64,000 nucleotides of DNA from Oscillibacter sp. (GTDB lineage Bacteria; Bacillota; Clostridia; Oscillospirales; Oscillospiraceae). Location: positions 1 to 64,000 of the forward strand of contig JAAWLO010000001.1 of the NCBI GenBank assembly GCA_022797935.1, given 5' to 3'. Of the stretch, positions 1 to 8,601 are shown piece by piece. The first letter of the stretch is position 1; every line of letters starts with the position of its first letter. Under the pieces are notes generated by a model, which saw only the letters and a program-made list of their open reading frames with translations, made no database searches and was not told the origin of the DNA. The translations under genes and the position numbers were made by a program.

Positions 1-128
1 CTCTTGATTAGCGGCGGAGGAAATGGAACGGAATGGATGCCGCCGCGCCGCGGCGGCGCAATGGAGTGGAATTTCCGACGCCGCGGGACCGCAGTCCCCC
101 TCTTGACTAGCGGCGGAGAAAATTCCAC
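1..128. repeat. Imperfect direct repeat, non-coding
   Basis: A motif of about 24 bases, cttga(t/c)tagcggcggag followed by a purine run, occurs at 3-24 and again at 103-124, and a shorter copy starts at 128. Between them lies a GC-rich self-complementary stretch around 40-59 (gccgccgcgccgcggcggcg). No gene, ribosome binding site or promoter was recognised here. It may be a short intergenic repeat or the edge of a repeat continuing to the left. Its nature is unknown. Confidence 0.4.
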
Positions 129-140
129 TCTTGATTAAAT

Positions 141-177
141 GAAAAATCCACTCAAAATCTCTGATTTTGAGTGGATT
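141..177 (-). terminator. Rho-independent terminator after recD2
   Basis: A perfect 14-bp inverted repeat (145-158 and 164-177) with a 5-base loop lies just past the recD2 stop. On the minus strand the stem is followed by a run of T, as expected for intrinsic termination of the recD2 transcript. Confidence 0.85.
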
Positions 178-183
178 GGTGCT

Positions 184-2409
184 TTATGGGTTTGGGTTCT
201 CTGGTTTTTTTCTTCCTCTGCGTAAGCGCCAGCACAATCCTGTATAACGTTTCTGCCGGCGGTTATTTTCTACCATTTCCTTGATCGCTGAGTCATCTCC
301 TACCACAATCATCAACTCCCGCGCCCGTGTCAGCGCCGTATACAGCACCCCGCGTACCATCAGTGACTGCGCCGCCGGCATCGCCGCCAGCACCACCGCC
401 CGGTACTCACTCCCCTGTGCCTTATGCACCGTCATGGCATACGCAAGCTCCACCTGATTCAGCTGCTCCGCGCCATACACCGCCACTCGTCCGTCAAAAT
501 CAATTTCCAGCCAGCTTTGGGAGTCATCAATATGGGTGATTCGCCCCACGTCGCCGTTGAACATTCCGGTTCCGATCGTCCCGTCCCGTCTCTCCCACAC
601 CACATCATAGTCATTCCGTGTCTGCATTACCCGGTCTCCCTCGCGGAATAAACGTTCTCCCCACTGCACTTCCCGCTTTCCCGGTACAGGAGGATTCAAC
701 GACTCCTGAAGCTGCCGGTTCAAGTTGATCGTACCGCTTGGCCCCTTCCGGGTGGCCGTCAACACCTGAATCTGGTCTGCCGGAATTCCCATCCTTTCCG
801 GCAGCCGGGTCTTACAGAGCTCTACCAAGGTTTGAACCATTCGCTCTGGGTCCCGGCGGCAAAGGAAAAAGAAATCTTTCTGGTTATTTACCAAGTTCGG
901 CATCCGCCCCAAGTTCACCGCGTGGGCGTTTCGGATAATGGCCGACTCCTCTGCCTGGCGGAACACGTCCCGAAGGAAAATGGTTGTCAGCCGTTCGCTT
1001 TGAATCAAATCCCCAAACACATTTCCAGCTCCCACAGAGGTCAGCTGGTCCGCATCTCCCACCAGCACCAGCCGGGTTCCAGGACGCAGAGCCCGCAGCA
1101 GAGCCGAAAACAGCTGTATATCCACCATGGACATCTCGTCCACGATGACAGCCTCCGCCTCCAGCGGTTCCTTCTCGGTTTTTGTGAAGGTCACCTGTCC
1201 CAGCTGTTCATTCCAGGACATCCCCAGCAAGCGATGAATCGTCTGAGCCTCCATGCCGGTCAGCTCGCTCATGCGCTTGGCCGCCCGGCCCGTGGGCGCC
1301 GCCAGAACGATGGTCAGGCCCATTTTTTGATACAGAGACACAATCCCCCGGACGGTGGTTGTTTTTCCGGTACCAGGGCCCCCGGTAAGAATTAAGACAT
1401 TTTTCTCCGCCGCCAGCTCCACTGCCTCCCGCTGCCGGGGGGCATAGGTCAGACCCTGTTCTTGCTCCAGCTCCTGCACCGTGCGGGCGGCAAAGGGACT
1501 TTGGTCCGCCTCTGCCTTCAGCAGGGCCTCCAGACGCAGATGCGCCGATGTTTCCGCCTCCCACATTCGCCGGATATAACATCCGGTCTCTTTGGCTACC
1601 GTCTCTTGGCACACTTCGCCGCGGTCGATCAACGCGTCCAGGCCCATCTCCGGGCCCTCCGCATCACAGTCCAGCATCTGTGATGTGGCGTTGATCAGTT
1701 TTAACCGGGGCAGAAAAACGTGCCCATTGCCCTCGTTATAGGTCAGCTCAAAGAGCACCGCTGCCTGATAGCGCTGGATGCTGTCAAGATTGATACCCAA
1801 ATCCAGGGCCATGCGATCCGTGATATCGAAGGACACCCCGCAGCTGTCGCTGGAGAGCAGGTAGGGATTTTCCCGGATTTTTTCTAAGGCGGCGTCCCCG
1901 TACTGCTGCCGCAGCCGCATAGCCAGCACGGTTGGCAGCTCATATTGTGCCAAGAACGCCATCAGCCGCCGCAGGCCCATATGCTGGCGGAAACCCGCGG
2001 CAATTTCCTGGGCCCTCCGGGCCGTGATGCCTTTGACGGAACAGAGCCGCTCCGGCTCGGTCTCCAGAATATCCAGCGTTTCTATGCCGAAGCGGTCGAC
2101 AATATTCCGGGCCGTGACAGGGCCCAGTCCTTTACAGACGCCGGAGGAGAGGTAGCTGAAGATTTCCTCCTCGTCCTCCGGCAGACTCCGCTCCACCTCG
2201 ATAGCCCGAAGCTGTTCTCCATGTTGGGGATGCTCTTCCCAGATGCCGTTCACGGTCAGGTGTTCCCCGGGGGCAATACAGGGGATACAGCCTACCACGG
2301 TAAGAATCTCCCCCTCCTCGGTCAGGAGACGGAGGACCGTATAGCCGTTTTCGGCATTCTGGAAAATAACACTATGTACGGTTCCTTCCCGGCAAATCAG
2401 TTCTTCCAT
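184..2409 (-). CDS. recD2: RecD2-type ATP-dependent DNA helicase
   Basis: Superfamily 1B 5'-3' DNA helicase of the RecD2/YrrC type, the RecBC-independent form used in DNA repair. The 741-residue length is normal for the family. The N-terminal OB-like region (about 5-75) is followed by helix-hairpin-helix motifs (about 85-190). The Walker A motif GGPGTGKTTT is at about 342-351, Walker B is IVDEMSMVD, and near the C-terminus the helicase motifs AMTVHKAQGSE and LYTALTRAR are intact. It is the last gene before a strong terminator and follows a small membrane-protein gene by 56 bases, so the two may be co-transcribed. Function is assigned from the family; no oddity was seen. Confidence 0.96.
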   Translation of the reverse strand: MEELICREGTVHSVIFQNAENGYTVLRLLTEEGEILTVVGCIPCIAPGEHLTVNGIWEEHPQHGEQLRAIEVERSLPEDEEEIFSYLSSGVCKGLGPVTARNIVDRFGIETLDILETEPERLCSVKGITARRAQEIAAGFRQHMGLRRLMAFLAQYELPTVLAMRLRQQYGDAALEKIRENPYLLSSDSCGVSFDITDRMALDLGINLDSIQRYQAAVLFELTYNEGNGHVFLPRLKLINATSQMLDCDAEGPEMGLDALIDRGEVCQETVAKETGCYIRRMWEAETSAHLRLEALLKAEADQSPFAARTVQELEQEQGLTYAPRQREAVELAAEKNVLILTGGPGTGKTTTVRGIVSLYQKMGLTIVLAAPTGRAAKRMSELTGMEAQTIHRLLGMSWNEQLGQVTFTKTEKEPLEAEAVIVDEMSMVDIQLFSALLRALRPGTRLVLVGDADQLTSVGAGNVFGDLIQSERLTTIFLRDVFRQAEESAIIRNAHAVNLGRMPNLVNNQKDFFFLCRRDPERMVQTLVELCKTRLPERMGIPADQIQVLTATRKGPSGTINLNRQLQESLNPPVPGKREVQWGERLFREGDRVMQTRNDYDVVWERRDGTIGTGMFNGDVGRITHIDDSQSWLEIDFDGRVAVYGAEQLNQVELAYAMTVHKAQGSEYRAVVLAAMPAAQSLMVRGVLYTALTRARELMIVVGDDSAIKEMVENNRRQKRYTGLCWRLRRGRKKPENPNP

Positions 2410-2465
2410 TCCTTGGACGTCCTCTCTTTTTCCCTCCAGGTTTTTTTCCTTTATTTCCGTTCACG

Positions 2466-2786
2466 TTACAGCTTCCATTCTCCGGCAGCTACCAGGGCGG
2501 CTTCTTTTTCCCGCCGCGTCAGATACTCCGCCAAAGCTTTGGCGTCCTGGGTCAGTCCGCAGTCCGCCAGGAGAATCTTCGCACCCGGAAGTCCCCCTTG
2601 GACTCGCCGCAGTTCCCGCATGTCCGCCTCCAGTGACAAAGCCTCACCTTTCACCGGAAGAACCAGCAGAAGACCCGGAATCGCCGGGCGGCCGATTTGA
2701 AGCACCGCTCCTCCAATAATCCACACCAGGGCCGTTAGGCCTACCGCAGAGAGAAACGCTATGATTCCGTCTTGCAATAGCAGCAT
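2466..2786 (-). CDS. Small single-pass membrane protein, unknown function
   Basis: A 106-residue protein I do not recognise. Residues about 9-30 form one hydrophobic segment (AFLSAVGLTALVWIIGGAVL), followed by a soluble part of about 70 residues containing the sequence ILLADCGLTQDAKALAEYL. The start is supported by GAGGTG eight bases upstream. It lies on the same strand as recD2, immediately upstream, and codon use resembles its neighbours. Similar short membrane proteins next to recD2 may occur in related Clostridia, but that was not checked. No enzymatic motif is visible. Confidence 0.7.
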   Translation of the reverse strand: MLLLQDGIIAFLSAVGLTALVWIIGGAVLQIGRPAIPGLLLVLPVKGEALSLEADMRELRRVQGGLPGAKILLADCGLTQDAKALAEYLTRREKEAALVAAGEWKL

Positions 2787-3056
2787 TGTTTTTCACCTCA
2801 GTGTAGTGTATGCTGCCGCCGGCTTTTGTGGTTCCTCCCAATGTGAGAAGGGAGATCTCGCTTCCGCGAGGGGCTGGATTTTTCCCTCCAGGGGAACGGG
2901 ATGCCGGTTCATTGCGCCGCCGCCGCAGCGAGACGATTCCCAGCTCCTGTCAGGGCCGCCAATGGGAGGCCGGAAATCGCTGAGCGTCCTGCCTATCTAT
3001 CTGCCCGCACCTACCTTTCAGACCTCTGGTCCTGAACTGGCAAACGCCTTCTGCTC
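2787..3056. other. Intergenic region with short hairpins, no gene seen
   Basis: This spacer separates ybeY from the small membrane-protein gene. It contains several short hairpins, for example ctcgcttccgcgag near 2858-2871 and TTCAGGACC/GGTCTGAA near 3018-3037. None has a T-run, so none is a convincing terminator. I looked for the conserved cores of SRP RNA, 6S RNA, RNase P RNA and T-box leaders and did not find them. Confidence 0.4.
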
Positions 3057-3545
3057 TTAACGCATAATCCCCAATTCCGTCAAAATCGCTTCCTCCCTCT
3101 TCCGCATCTGCTCTTTCATGGCCCCCTCGTCGACGTGGTCGTACCCCAACAGATGCAAAACCGAATGCACCGTCAGATACGCCAGCTCCCGCCGCTTGGA
3201 GTGCCCATATTCCTTCGCCTGCGCCTCCACGTGTTCCATGGAAATCATCATATCTCCCAATGGGACCAAACCCGTCCCCGGGTCCGCGTCCTCCTGGCCC
3301 GGCAATTCCCCCGGCCGGAGATCGAAGGCCGGAAAGCTCAGCACATCCGTCGCCCGGTCTACCTGGCGCATCTCCCGATTCACCTGATGTATCTCCTCAT
3401 CATTGGTGACAAGCACATCTACTTCACAGGGGAAATCTACCCCTTGGGCAGCCAGCGCCGTCCGAATCACCATGCGGATAAAGGCAATCTGGCTCTTATT
3501 TACCCCCGGGACCTTGGCAGTGACGGTAATGTAATGTCGTTTCAT
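3057..3545 (-). CDS. ybeY: Endoribonuclease YbeY (rRNA maturation)
   Basis: Single-strand endoribonuclease of the UPF0054/YbeY family, involved in 16S rRNA 3'-end maturation and ribosome quality control. With this start the protein has 162 residues, normal for the family. The zinc-binding H-x3-H-x5-H motif is HSVLHLLGYDH with histidines at 127, 131 and 137. I chose the ATG at 3545 because AGGGGGG lies seven bases upstream; an ATG at 3551 is nearly as close, and a longer reading frame would overlap the upstream gene. It follows phoH and an unknown gene. phoH-ybeY adjacency is common in Firmicutes; the intervening gene is unusual. Confidence 0.95.
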   Translation of the reverse strand: MKRHYITVTAKVPGVNKSQIAFIRMVIRTALAAQGVDFPCEVDVLVTNDEEIHQVNREMRQVDRATDVLSFPAFDLRPGELPGQEDADPGTGLVPLGDMMISMEHVEAQAKEYGHSKRRELAYLTVHSVLHLLGYDHVDEGAMKEQMRKREEAILTELGIMR

Positions 3546-3559
3546 GGGCATTCCCCCCT

Positions 3560-3955
3560 TTATAGTCCTCCGGCAATCCATTCCGGAAGGTTTTCCCAGT
3601 CCCAGAAGACTCCTTCGCCGCAGTCCATGATGCGGGCGTCCAGCAGCTCGCAGAGAAATTTAAGCGGGTACGCCCAGCGCTCCCCGCAGCCGGGGCGGGA
3701 GAACAGGATCCCCCTCAGGGGCTCGTCCTCACGCTCCACAGCCAGGTTGAATTCCAATGCGTAGTCCGGGGAGCTGAGCACGGGAAACCAAATCCCCTCG
3801 TCCAGATGGGCATAGCCGCTGATGAGGTCCGGGAAGCGGCCGTGCAGCATGGTTTTCAATTCCCGCCAGCAGGGCATGGGAACCACCTCCATAACCTCCT
3901 CCAGGTCCTTCTCCCGGTTGGAAGCGGTTTTCATCAGGTAGACATCCCAGCTCAT
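3560..3955 (-). CDS. Hypothetical protein between phoH and ybeY
   Basis: A 131-residue soluble protein I cannot assign. It begins MSWDVYLMKT and has aromatic and acidic patches (for example GVFWDWENLPEW near the end), no membrane segment and no signal peptide. Its start codon overlaps the phoH stop by four bases (ATGA), so it is translationally coupled to phoH. ybeY follows closely, so it belongs to the same operon. Composition matches its neighbours, which argues against recent transfer. A role in RNA or ribosome maintenance is only guilt by association. Confidence 0.75.
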   Translation of the reverse strand: MSWDVYLMKTASNREKDLEEVMEVVPMPCWRELKTMLHGRFPDLISGYAHLDEGIWFPVLSSPDYALEFNLAVEREDEPLRGILFSRPGCGERWAYPLKFLCELLDARIMDCGEGVFWDWENLPEWIAGGL

Positions 3956-4947
3956 TTTCGTCTGCCCTTGCCGGAGTCCTTCCGCTCCTTGTGGTTCTCG
4001 TAGTCCTCATAGGCTTGTACAATTCTCTGAACCATGACATGCCGCACCACATCCGCATTGGTCAGCTGACAGATGCCAATGCCTTCCACGTTCCGCAGGA
4101 CCCGCATAGCCTCCTTCAGGCCGGAAGTCTTGCCGTCCGGAAGGTCAATCTGCGTTGCATCGCCGGTGATGACGATTTTCGACCCAAAGCCCAGCCGGGT
4201 CAGGAACATTTTCATCTGTTCCCGGCTGGTGTTCTGGGCCTCATCCAGAATGATGAAGCTATCGTCCAGGGTCCGTCCCCGCATGTAAGCCAGAGGCGCT
4301 ACCTCGATGCTCCCCCGCTCCAGATATTTCTGATAGGTTTCCGCCCCCAGCATATCAAAGAGGGCGTCATACAAGGGCCGCAGGTACGGGTCCACCTTGG
4401 ACTGAAGGTCCCCCGGCAGGAAGCCCAGACGTTCCCCGGCCTCCACGGCGGGACGGGTGAGAATAATTCGGTTGACCTCCTTGTCCCGGAAGGCCTGCAC
4501 CGCCGCCGCCACCGCCAGATACGTCTTTCCCGTGCCTGCCGGGCCCACGCCGATGGTCACGGTGTTTTTCAGCACCGACGCAATATATTCCTTCTGTCCC
4601 ACAGTCTTGGGCTTAATTGGCCGGCCCTTGGCGGAGATGCAGAGAACATCACCGGTAAGTTCCGCGATTTTCTCCTCTTTCCCCGCCCGGACCATGCTGA
4701 TGACATAGCGGACATTCTGTTCCCCAATCGCCTCTCCCCGGCTGGAAAGCGTCAAAAGGGCCTGAATGGCCTTGCAGGCCAGGGCGGTATCCTCCGCGCC
4801 GCCCTCTACCCGAAGTTCTCCGTCCCGGTTCACCACGGTGACGGAGAACTCCCGCTCCAACAGCCGGATGTTTTCGTCAAAAGACCCAAAAATATTGATG
4901 GCCTGTTCCAGCCTCTCGATACTGATTCTCTGTTCCACAGTCTTCAC
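3952..4947 (-). CDS. phoH: PhoH family ATPase
   Basis: PhoH-like P-loop ATPase, a cytoplasmic protein linked to RNA metabolism and commonly encoded beside ybeY. It has 331 residues, the usual length. The N-terminal 100 residues are the conserved PhoH leader, Walker A is GPAGTGKT at 135-142, and the Walker B region reads SFIILDEAQN, followed by the family signature MKMFLTRLGFGSK. Its start overlaps the end of yqfD by four bases, so the order yqfC-yqfD-phoH is one transcription unit, as in Bacillus and many Clostridia. The exact biochemical role of PhoH proteins is not settled. Confidence 0.95.
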   Translation of the reverse strand: MKTVEQRISIERLEQAINIFGSFDENIRLLEREFSVTVVNRDGELRVEGGAEDTALACKAIQALLTLSSRGEAIGEQNVRYVISMVRAGKEEKIAELTGDVLCISAKGRPIKPKTVGQKEYIASVLKNTVTIGVGPAGTGKTYLAVAAAVQAFRDKEVNRIILTRPAVEAGERLGFLPGDLQSKVDPYLRPLYDALFDMLGAETYQKYLERGSIEVAPLAYMRGRTLDDSFIILDEAQNTSREQMKMFLTRLGFGSKIVITGDATQIDLPDGKTSGLKEAMRVLRNVEGIGICQLTNADVVRHVMVQRIVQAYEDYENHKERKDSGKGRRK

Positions 4948-6149
4948 GCTCCTAAGTCACCTGTATCGTCCGTATAAATGGGCGCCGCTTCCCCAATCTC
5001 CTCCCGGCACTCTGCCGACAGTGTCACCACCAGCGTATCCCCCCGCTGCCGGGCACTGCACAGGCTGGACCGCACCTCGCCATAAGGTTCCACCATCTCC
5101 CGAAGCTGGGCAGACAGAATTGCCTCCGCAGCCTTTTCCGCCTGGGCGGCGTCCTGGGGAACCGGGACGGTCTCATAAAAACGCCAGGTCTCCGTCACCA
5201 GGGTGACCGGCAAGGGGACCCCCAAAAGAGACCAGGGATGCCTGTTGGTTATTTTATCATATTCCGCCCCTTCAATGCTACTGTTTGAAAAGAATTTTAT
5301 CCGCCGGGTTCCAAAAATCAGAGAAAACCCCGTTTTTTCCTGGCCGGTATAGCGCTTCTCCTCCACCGTCAAAGGCACAGAGGTTCGCAGCTGATACCAT
5401 GTCCGGGCGGAAACCCGCCCCAGGCCCCCCAGTACCCGGGCCCCTACGGTGTCTGTATCTTCCACACCGGAGATCAGAATCTGCCCCTCCGTTACAGCGC
5501 TGCCCGGGACCACACAGGCCACCCCGCCAATGGTCTGTATCTCCAGCACCAGCCCCGCCCGGCGGGCAATCAGGTTCGACGGCTCCCGCCGGTCAATCAG
5601 CACAGGCGCCGGAATCCGCTCCCGCACCTGGACACTGGCCCGGCAGCCGGAGACGTTGACGGCAATCCAGCTCAGTTCCGGTATGTCCAACAGAACATGA
5701 TTGCGGATGTCCTCCCCGTTGAGCGAGAGGCCGAAGCTCCCCAGACCCACGCCGTTTTTCTCCAGAGCCCGGAGAATACGCTCGGTGGGCACCGTCTCAT
5801 TCCCCTCCACCTGAAAATCCCAAATGAAAAAAGAACCCAGAAACAGCGCCAGCCCGCAGCCTACCAGTCCCATCAGCAGGGCTTGCCGGTGACGGAAGCG
5901 GAGAAGAAAATAGGGTGCCCCCTCCAGTCTTACCACCGAGAAGGTACAATCCAGATTCTGCCCCACCCGCCGCAGGGTCCGCCAGTCCCGCCGGGAGAGG
6001 CGGCAGGTAAAAGCGGTCGGAGATTCCCATTCCAAATCCCAGAAAGCCAGCTCCTGGGCCCCACAGAGGTTCAGCACGCGTTCGGGAAAGGCACATTCCG
6101 CCCGGATGCGGACCTGTCCCCGCAGGCGGTTTACCAGCTCATTCAGCAT
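4944..6149 (-). CDS. yqfD: Sporulation protein YqfD
   Basis: Homologue of Bacillus subtilis YqfD, a mother-cell sporulation protein made under sigma-E in that species. The protein has an N-terminal cytoplasmic domain of about 80 residues, one hydrophobic segment (about residues 82-102 from this start, ALLMGLVGCGLALFLGSFFI), and a large extracytoplasmic part containing YqfD hallmarks such as WDFQVEGNE and WIAVNVSGCRASVQVRE. I start it at the ATG at 6149, which overlaps yqfC by 11 bases and has a GGGGCAGG stretch just upstream; a longer frame to 6188 lies inside yqfC and is less likely. It gives about 401 residues. Confidence 0.92.
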   Translation of the reverse strand: MLNELVNRLRGQVRIRAECAFPERVLNLCGAQELAFWDLEWESPTAFTCRLSRRDWRTLRRVGQNLDCTFSVVRLEGAPYFLLRFRHRQALLMGLVGCGLALFLGSFFIWDFQVEGNETVPTERILRALEKNGVGLGSFGLSLNGEDIRNHVLLDIPELSWIAVNVSGCRASVQVRERIPAPVLIDRREPSNLIARRAGLVLEIQTIGGVACVVPGSAVTEGQILISGVEDTDTVGARVLGGLGRVSARTWYQLRTSVPLTVEEKRYTGQEKTGFSLIFGTRRIKFFSNSSIEGAEYDKITNRHPWSLLGVPLPVTLVTETWRFYETVPVPQDAAQAEKAAEAILSAQLREMVEPYGEVRSSLCSARQRGDTLVVTLSAECREEIGEAAPIYTDDTGDLGA

Positions 6150-6441
6150 CCTGCCCCACCCATTCCACGGCGCCGATTCTGCCGCCAATGCGCAGCTCTC
6201 CCGCCGTCATAGCCATCAGTGTCAAGTGCTTCCCCTTTATACGAAGCACCCCGGCGGAGGTATTGGCGTCAATCTGTTCCTCCGTATAAGCCAGCAGGCC
6301 CATGTGATGCTCCAAATACAGTTGGCGGCTGCCCACCATCTCCAGCCGGGGCAGGCCCGCCACAATATCTGCCGGCAGGTCGAAAAGCTCTGCCACGGAG
6401 CTCAGCACCCCTGCCTCACGGTCACGCCGGTTTCGTTCCAT
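6139..6441 (-). CDS. yqfC: Sporulation protein YqfC
   Basis: Homologue of B. subtilis YqfC, a small sporulation protein encoded directly before yqfD. About 100 residues; the family core LPRLEMVGSRQLYLEHH and GVLRIKGKHL is visible. The ATG at 6441 is preceded by GAGGTGA at good spacing; a GTG three codons earlier would place this ribosome binding site over the start, so I rejected it. It heads the yqfC-yqfD-phoH-unknown-ybeY unit and is divergent from the ylbJ-like gene. Confidence 0.92.
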   Translation of the reverse strand: MERNRRDREAGVLSSVAELFDLPADIVAGLPRLEMVGSRQLYLEHHMGLLAYTEEQIDANTSAGVLRIKGKHLTLMAMTAGELRIGGRIGAVEWVGQDAE

Positions 6442-6468
6442 GCAACTCACCTCAGAGAATTTCTATGC

Positions 6469-6484
6469 GCCGGAAGCTTCCGGC
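6469..6484. promoter_or_regulatory. Perfect 16-bp palindrome in a divergent intergenic region
   Basis: The sequence gccggaagcttccggc is a perfect palindrome in the roughly 80-base gap between the divergent yqfC and ylbJ-like genes. It could be an operator for a dimeric regulator or simply a hairpin in the yqfC leader. No regulator can be named from the sequence. Confidence 0.4.
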
Positions 6485-6521
6485 ATGATTGTCTTTCCCT
6501 CCGCATAAGCATTCTTTGGTG

Positions 6522-7445
6522 ATGGATATGAACAAACGCTGGCGGGCGGACGCCTGCCTGGTTCTCTGCGGCCTGCTGGTCTGGTTTCTGGCGGACGCCG
6601 CCCGGGTGCGGGCCGCAGCGGCGGCGGGGCTGGCCCTGTGCGGCCGGGCGGTGATTCCCGCTCTGTTTCCCTTTCTGGCTGTGTCTGGGATACTGATTTC
6701 TTTGGGCTTCGGCCAGTGGGCAGGGCCCCGGCTGGCGGGACTCATGAGTCTCTACCGTCTTCCGGGCGCTGCCGGGTCCGCTCTGCTGCTGGGCTTGGTG
6801 GGAGGCTACCCCATCGGAGCCCGAACGGCGGCGGAGCTGTATGAAAAAGGCCTCCTGACCCAGGGGGAGGCCCAGCGGCTTCTGGGCTTTTGCAACAACT
6901 CCAATCCCGTCTTCCTGATCAGCGTGCTGGGGAGCGGCGTCTTCGGCAGCACCCGTGTGGGCATTTACCTTTGGCTGATCCATTTGCTCTCCGCCTTGCT
7001 GACAGGCTTTTTCTTTCGGAGAAAAGAGGGAGCAGCCTCGGTACGGCGGCGAATGACAAGTACTTCCCCTTTCCAGTCTGCCCCCCTGGCCGCCGCCTTT
7101 GTGGAGGGAGTGCGGAATGCCTGCGGAAACATGGTGGCCATCTGCGGCTTCATCATTTTCTTCTGCGTCCTTTCCAGCCCCCTGTCTGCCCTGGACAGTC
7201 CTCTGGGCACCGCTCTCACCGGGGCTCTGGAGCTCTTTTCTTTGACGCCCCGGCTGGCCGCGAACCGGCTTAGTTTTATTCTGGCTTCCGTCTGCGCTGC
7301 CTGGGGCGGGACCTCTATCCTCTGCCAGACAGCAGCCGTGCTGGAAGGCAGCGGCCTGGGCATGAAGACCTGCCTCAAAGGAAAGATCATCCAGGCCCTT
7401 CTGGCCGGGGCTTTAGCGGCGGGAATCAGTGCGCATCTTTTTTGA
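6522..7445 (+). CDS. YlbJ-like sporulation integral membrane protein
   Basis: Polytopic membrane protein of about 307 residues resembling YlbJ, a protein needed for spore formation in Bacillus, and related nucleoside-recognition (Gate) domain proteins. Several hydrophobic segments are visible, plus the family-like motifs GLVGGYPIGA and GFCNNSNPVFLISVLGSGVFG. I start it at the ATG at 6522, before MDMNKRW; a second ATG at 6528 is also possible, and the ribosome binding site is weak. It is divergent from yqfC and followed by a terminator, so it is probably monocistronic. Family is clear; the name ylbJ is inferred. Confidence 0.85.
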   Translation: MDMNKRWRADACLVLCGLLVWFLADAARVRAAAAAGLALCGRAVIPALFPFLAVSGILISLGFGQWAGPRLAGLMSLYRLPGAAGSALLLGLVGGYPIGARTAAELYEKGLLTQGEAQRLLGFCNNSNPVFLISVLGSGVFGSTRVGIYLWLIHLLSALLTGFFFRRKEGAASVRRRMTSTSPFQSAPLAAAFVEGVRNACGNMVAICGFIIFFCVLSSPLSALDSPLGTALTGALELFSLTPRLAANRLSFILASVCAAWGGTSILCQTAAVLEGSGLGMKTCLKGKIIQALLAGALAAGISAHLF

Positions 7446-7450
7446 GGAAA

Positions 7451-7477
7451 AAGACGGGACATCCCGTTCTTTTTTCC
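7451..7477 (+). terminator. Rho-independent terminator after the ylbJ-like gene
   Basis: A short stem gacggg/cccgtt with an acat loop is followed by a long T-rich run on the plus strand, immediately after the stop codon. Confidence 0.75.
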
Positions 7478-7592
7478 TTTTCAGCCTCCTTTCCGGGTCT
7501 TTTCTCCCGGCACAGGTCAAATGCGCCATTTCCCGCGCCCTCTGCCATACCATTTGCCGTTATGCCTTCTAATTTTGAAGGCCAACGGGAAA

Positions 7593-7619
7593 CGGCTCTC
7601 CGGACAAGCCGGAAAGCCG
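7593..7619 (-). terminator. Hairpin downstream of the nucleoside permease operon
   Basis: An 11-bp stem (cggctctccgg/ccggaaagccg, one G-T pair on the minus strand) with a 5-base loop lies about 40 bases past the nupQ-like stop. The following T-run is short (TTTCCC), so termination may be partial. Confidence 0.5.
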
Positions 7620-7659
7620 CTCCTTTTCGTATTTCTTCGACAAAATTCTACTTTTTGTA

Positions 7660-8601
7660 TTATCTCTGTCCCTTGTCGTAGGGAATGCCTTCTGCCTTGG
7701 GAGCCCGGGACTTCTTGGACGTGAAGGCCAGCACCACCAGAGAAATGATATAAGGCAGCATGTTGTACACAGAACCGGGGATATTCAAGGCCTTCAACAG
7801 GTCGAATCCGGTATATACGTTGCCCAAGGCCCGGAAGAAGCCGAACAGCAGCGCCGCCAAAGCAATCCGCGTGGGCTTCCACTGACCGAAAATCATGACA
7901 GCCAGTGCCAGGAAACCGAAGCCCGCCACACCATTTTCAAACTTCCACTCGCTGACGCCTGCGGTGATGTACACGATACCACCCAGGCCGCCCAGCATGC
8001 CGGAAATCAGCACACCGGCATAGCGCATCTTATAGACGTTGATGCCCACGCTGTCCGCCGCCTGGGGATGCTCGCCGCAGGCCATAAGGCGGAGGCCAAA
8101 CCGGGTCTTATACAAGGAGACATAGGACCCAACCAGCGCCAGAATGGCCAGCAGCATAAACCAGTTGAACTCAAAACTGCCAATATTTACGATAAAGGCC
8201 TTTTTGGCATTGATGTACTGGATGGTAGAGGAGACATTGTCCACGCTCTCGGCGGTATTCATGGCCTTGACCAGGACCGTGGCCGCCGCAGTGCCCAGCA
8301 GGTTCATAGCCGTGCCCACCAGGGTCTGGTCCGCTTTGAAGTTGATGGCCGCCACCGCCAGCAGCAGGGAGTAAAGGACGCCCAGCACGATAGACGCCAG
8401 CACCACCAGCAGTATCATGCCAAAGGCCGGGGTGCTCTCCGGCAGGAATTTCATCATCAGCGCGCCGCCCAGAGCGCCCATCACCATGATGCCCTCCAGA
8501 CCAATGTTGATGACGCCGGAGTGCTCGGAGAAGCAGCCGCCCAGGGCTACCAGCAGCAGCACGGACGCGAAAATCAGGGTGTATTGCAGCAGCAGAATCA
8601 T
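7660..8601 (-). CDS. nupQ: Nucleoside ABC transporter permease (NupQ/YufQ-like)
   Basis: Second permease of a BMP-type ABC importer for nucleosides. It has 313 residues and about eight or more hydrophobic segments in the BPD_transp_2 pattern, with the motif ACGEHPQAADSVGINVYKM that is typical of this subfamily. Its start overlaps the end of the other permease gene by four bases, so it is the last gene of the nupO-P-Q unit. Substrate assignment (purine or other nucleosides) rests on the family and on the neighbouring deoD and deoC genes. Confidence 0.93.
   Translation of the reverse strand: MILLLQYTLIFASVLLLVALGGCFSEHSGVINIGLEGIMVMGALGGALMMKFLPESTPAFGMILLVVLASIVLGVLYSLLLAVAAINFKADQTLVGTAMNLLGTAAATVLVKAMNTAESVDNVSSTIQYINAKKAFIVNIGSFEFNWFMLLAILALVGSYVSLYKTRFGLRLMACGEHPQAADSVGINVYKMRYAGVLISGMLGGLGGIVYITAGVSEWKFENGVAGFGFLALAVMIFGQWKPTRIALAALLFGFFRALGNVYTGFDLLKALNIPGSVYNMLPYIISLVVLAFTSKKSRAPKAEGIPYDKGQR

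Noticed and set aside
2787-3056. Candidate structured RNA (SRP, 6S or RNase P) in the gap after ybeY
   Set aside because: Several hairpins exist but none of the conserved cores of these RNAs was found.
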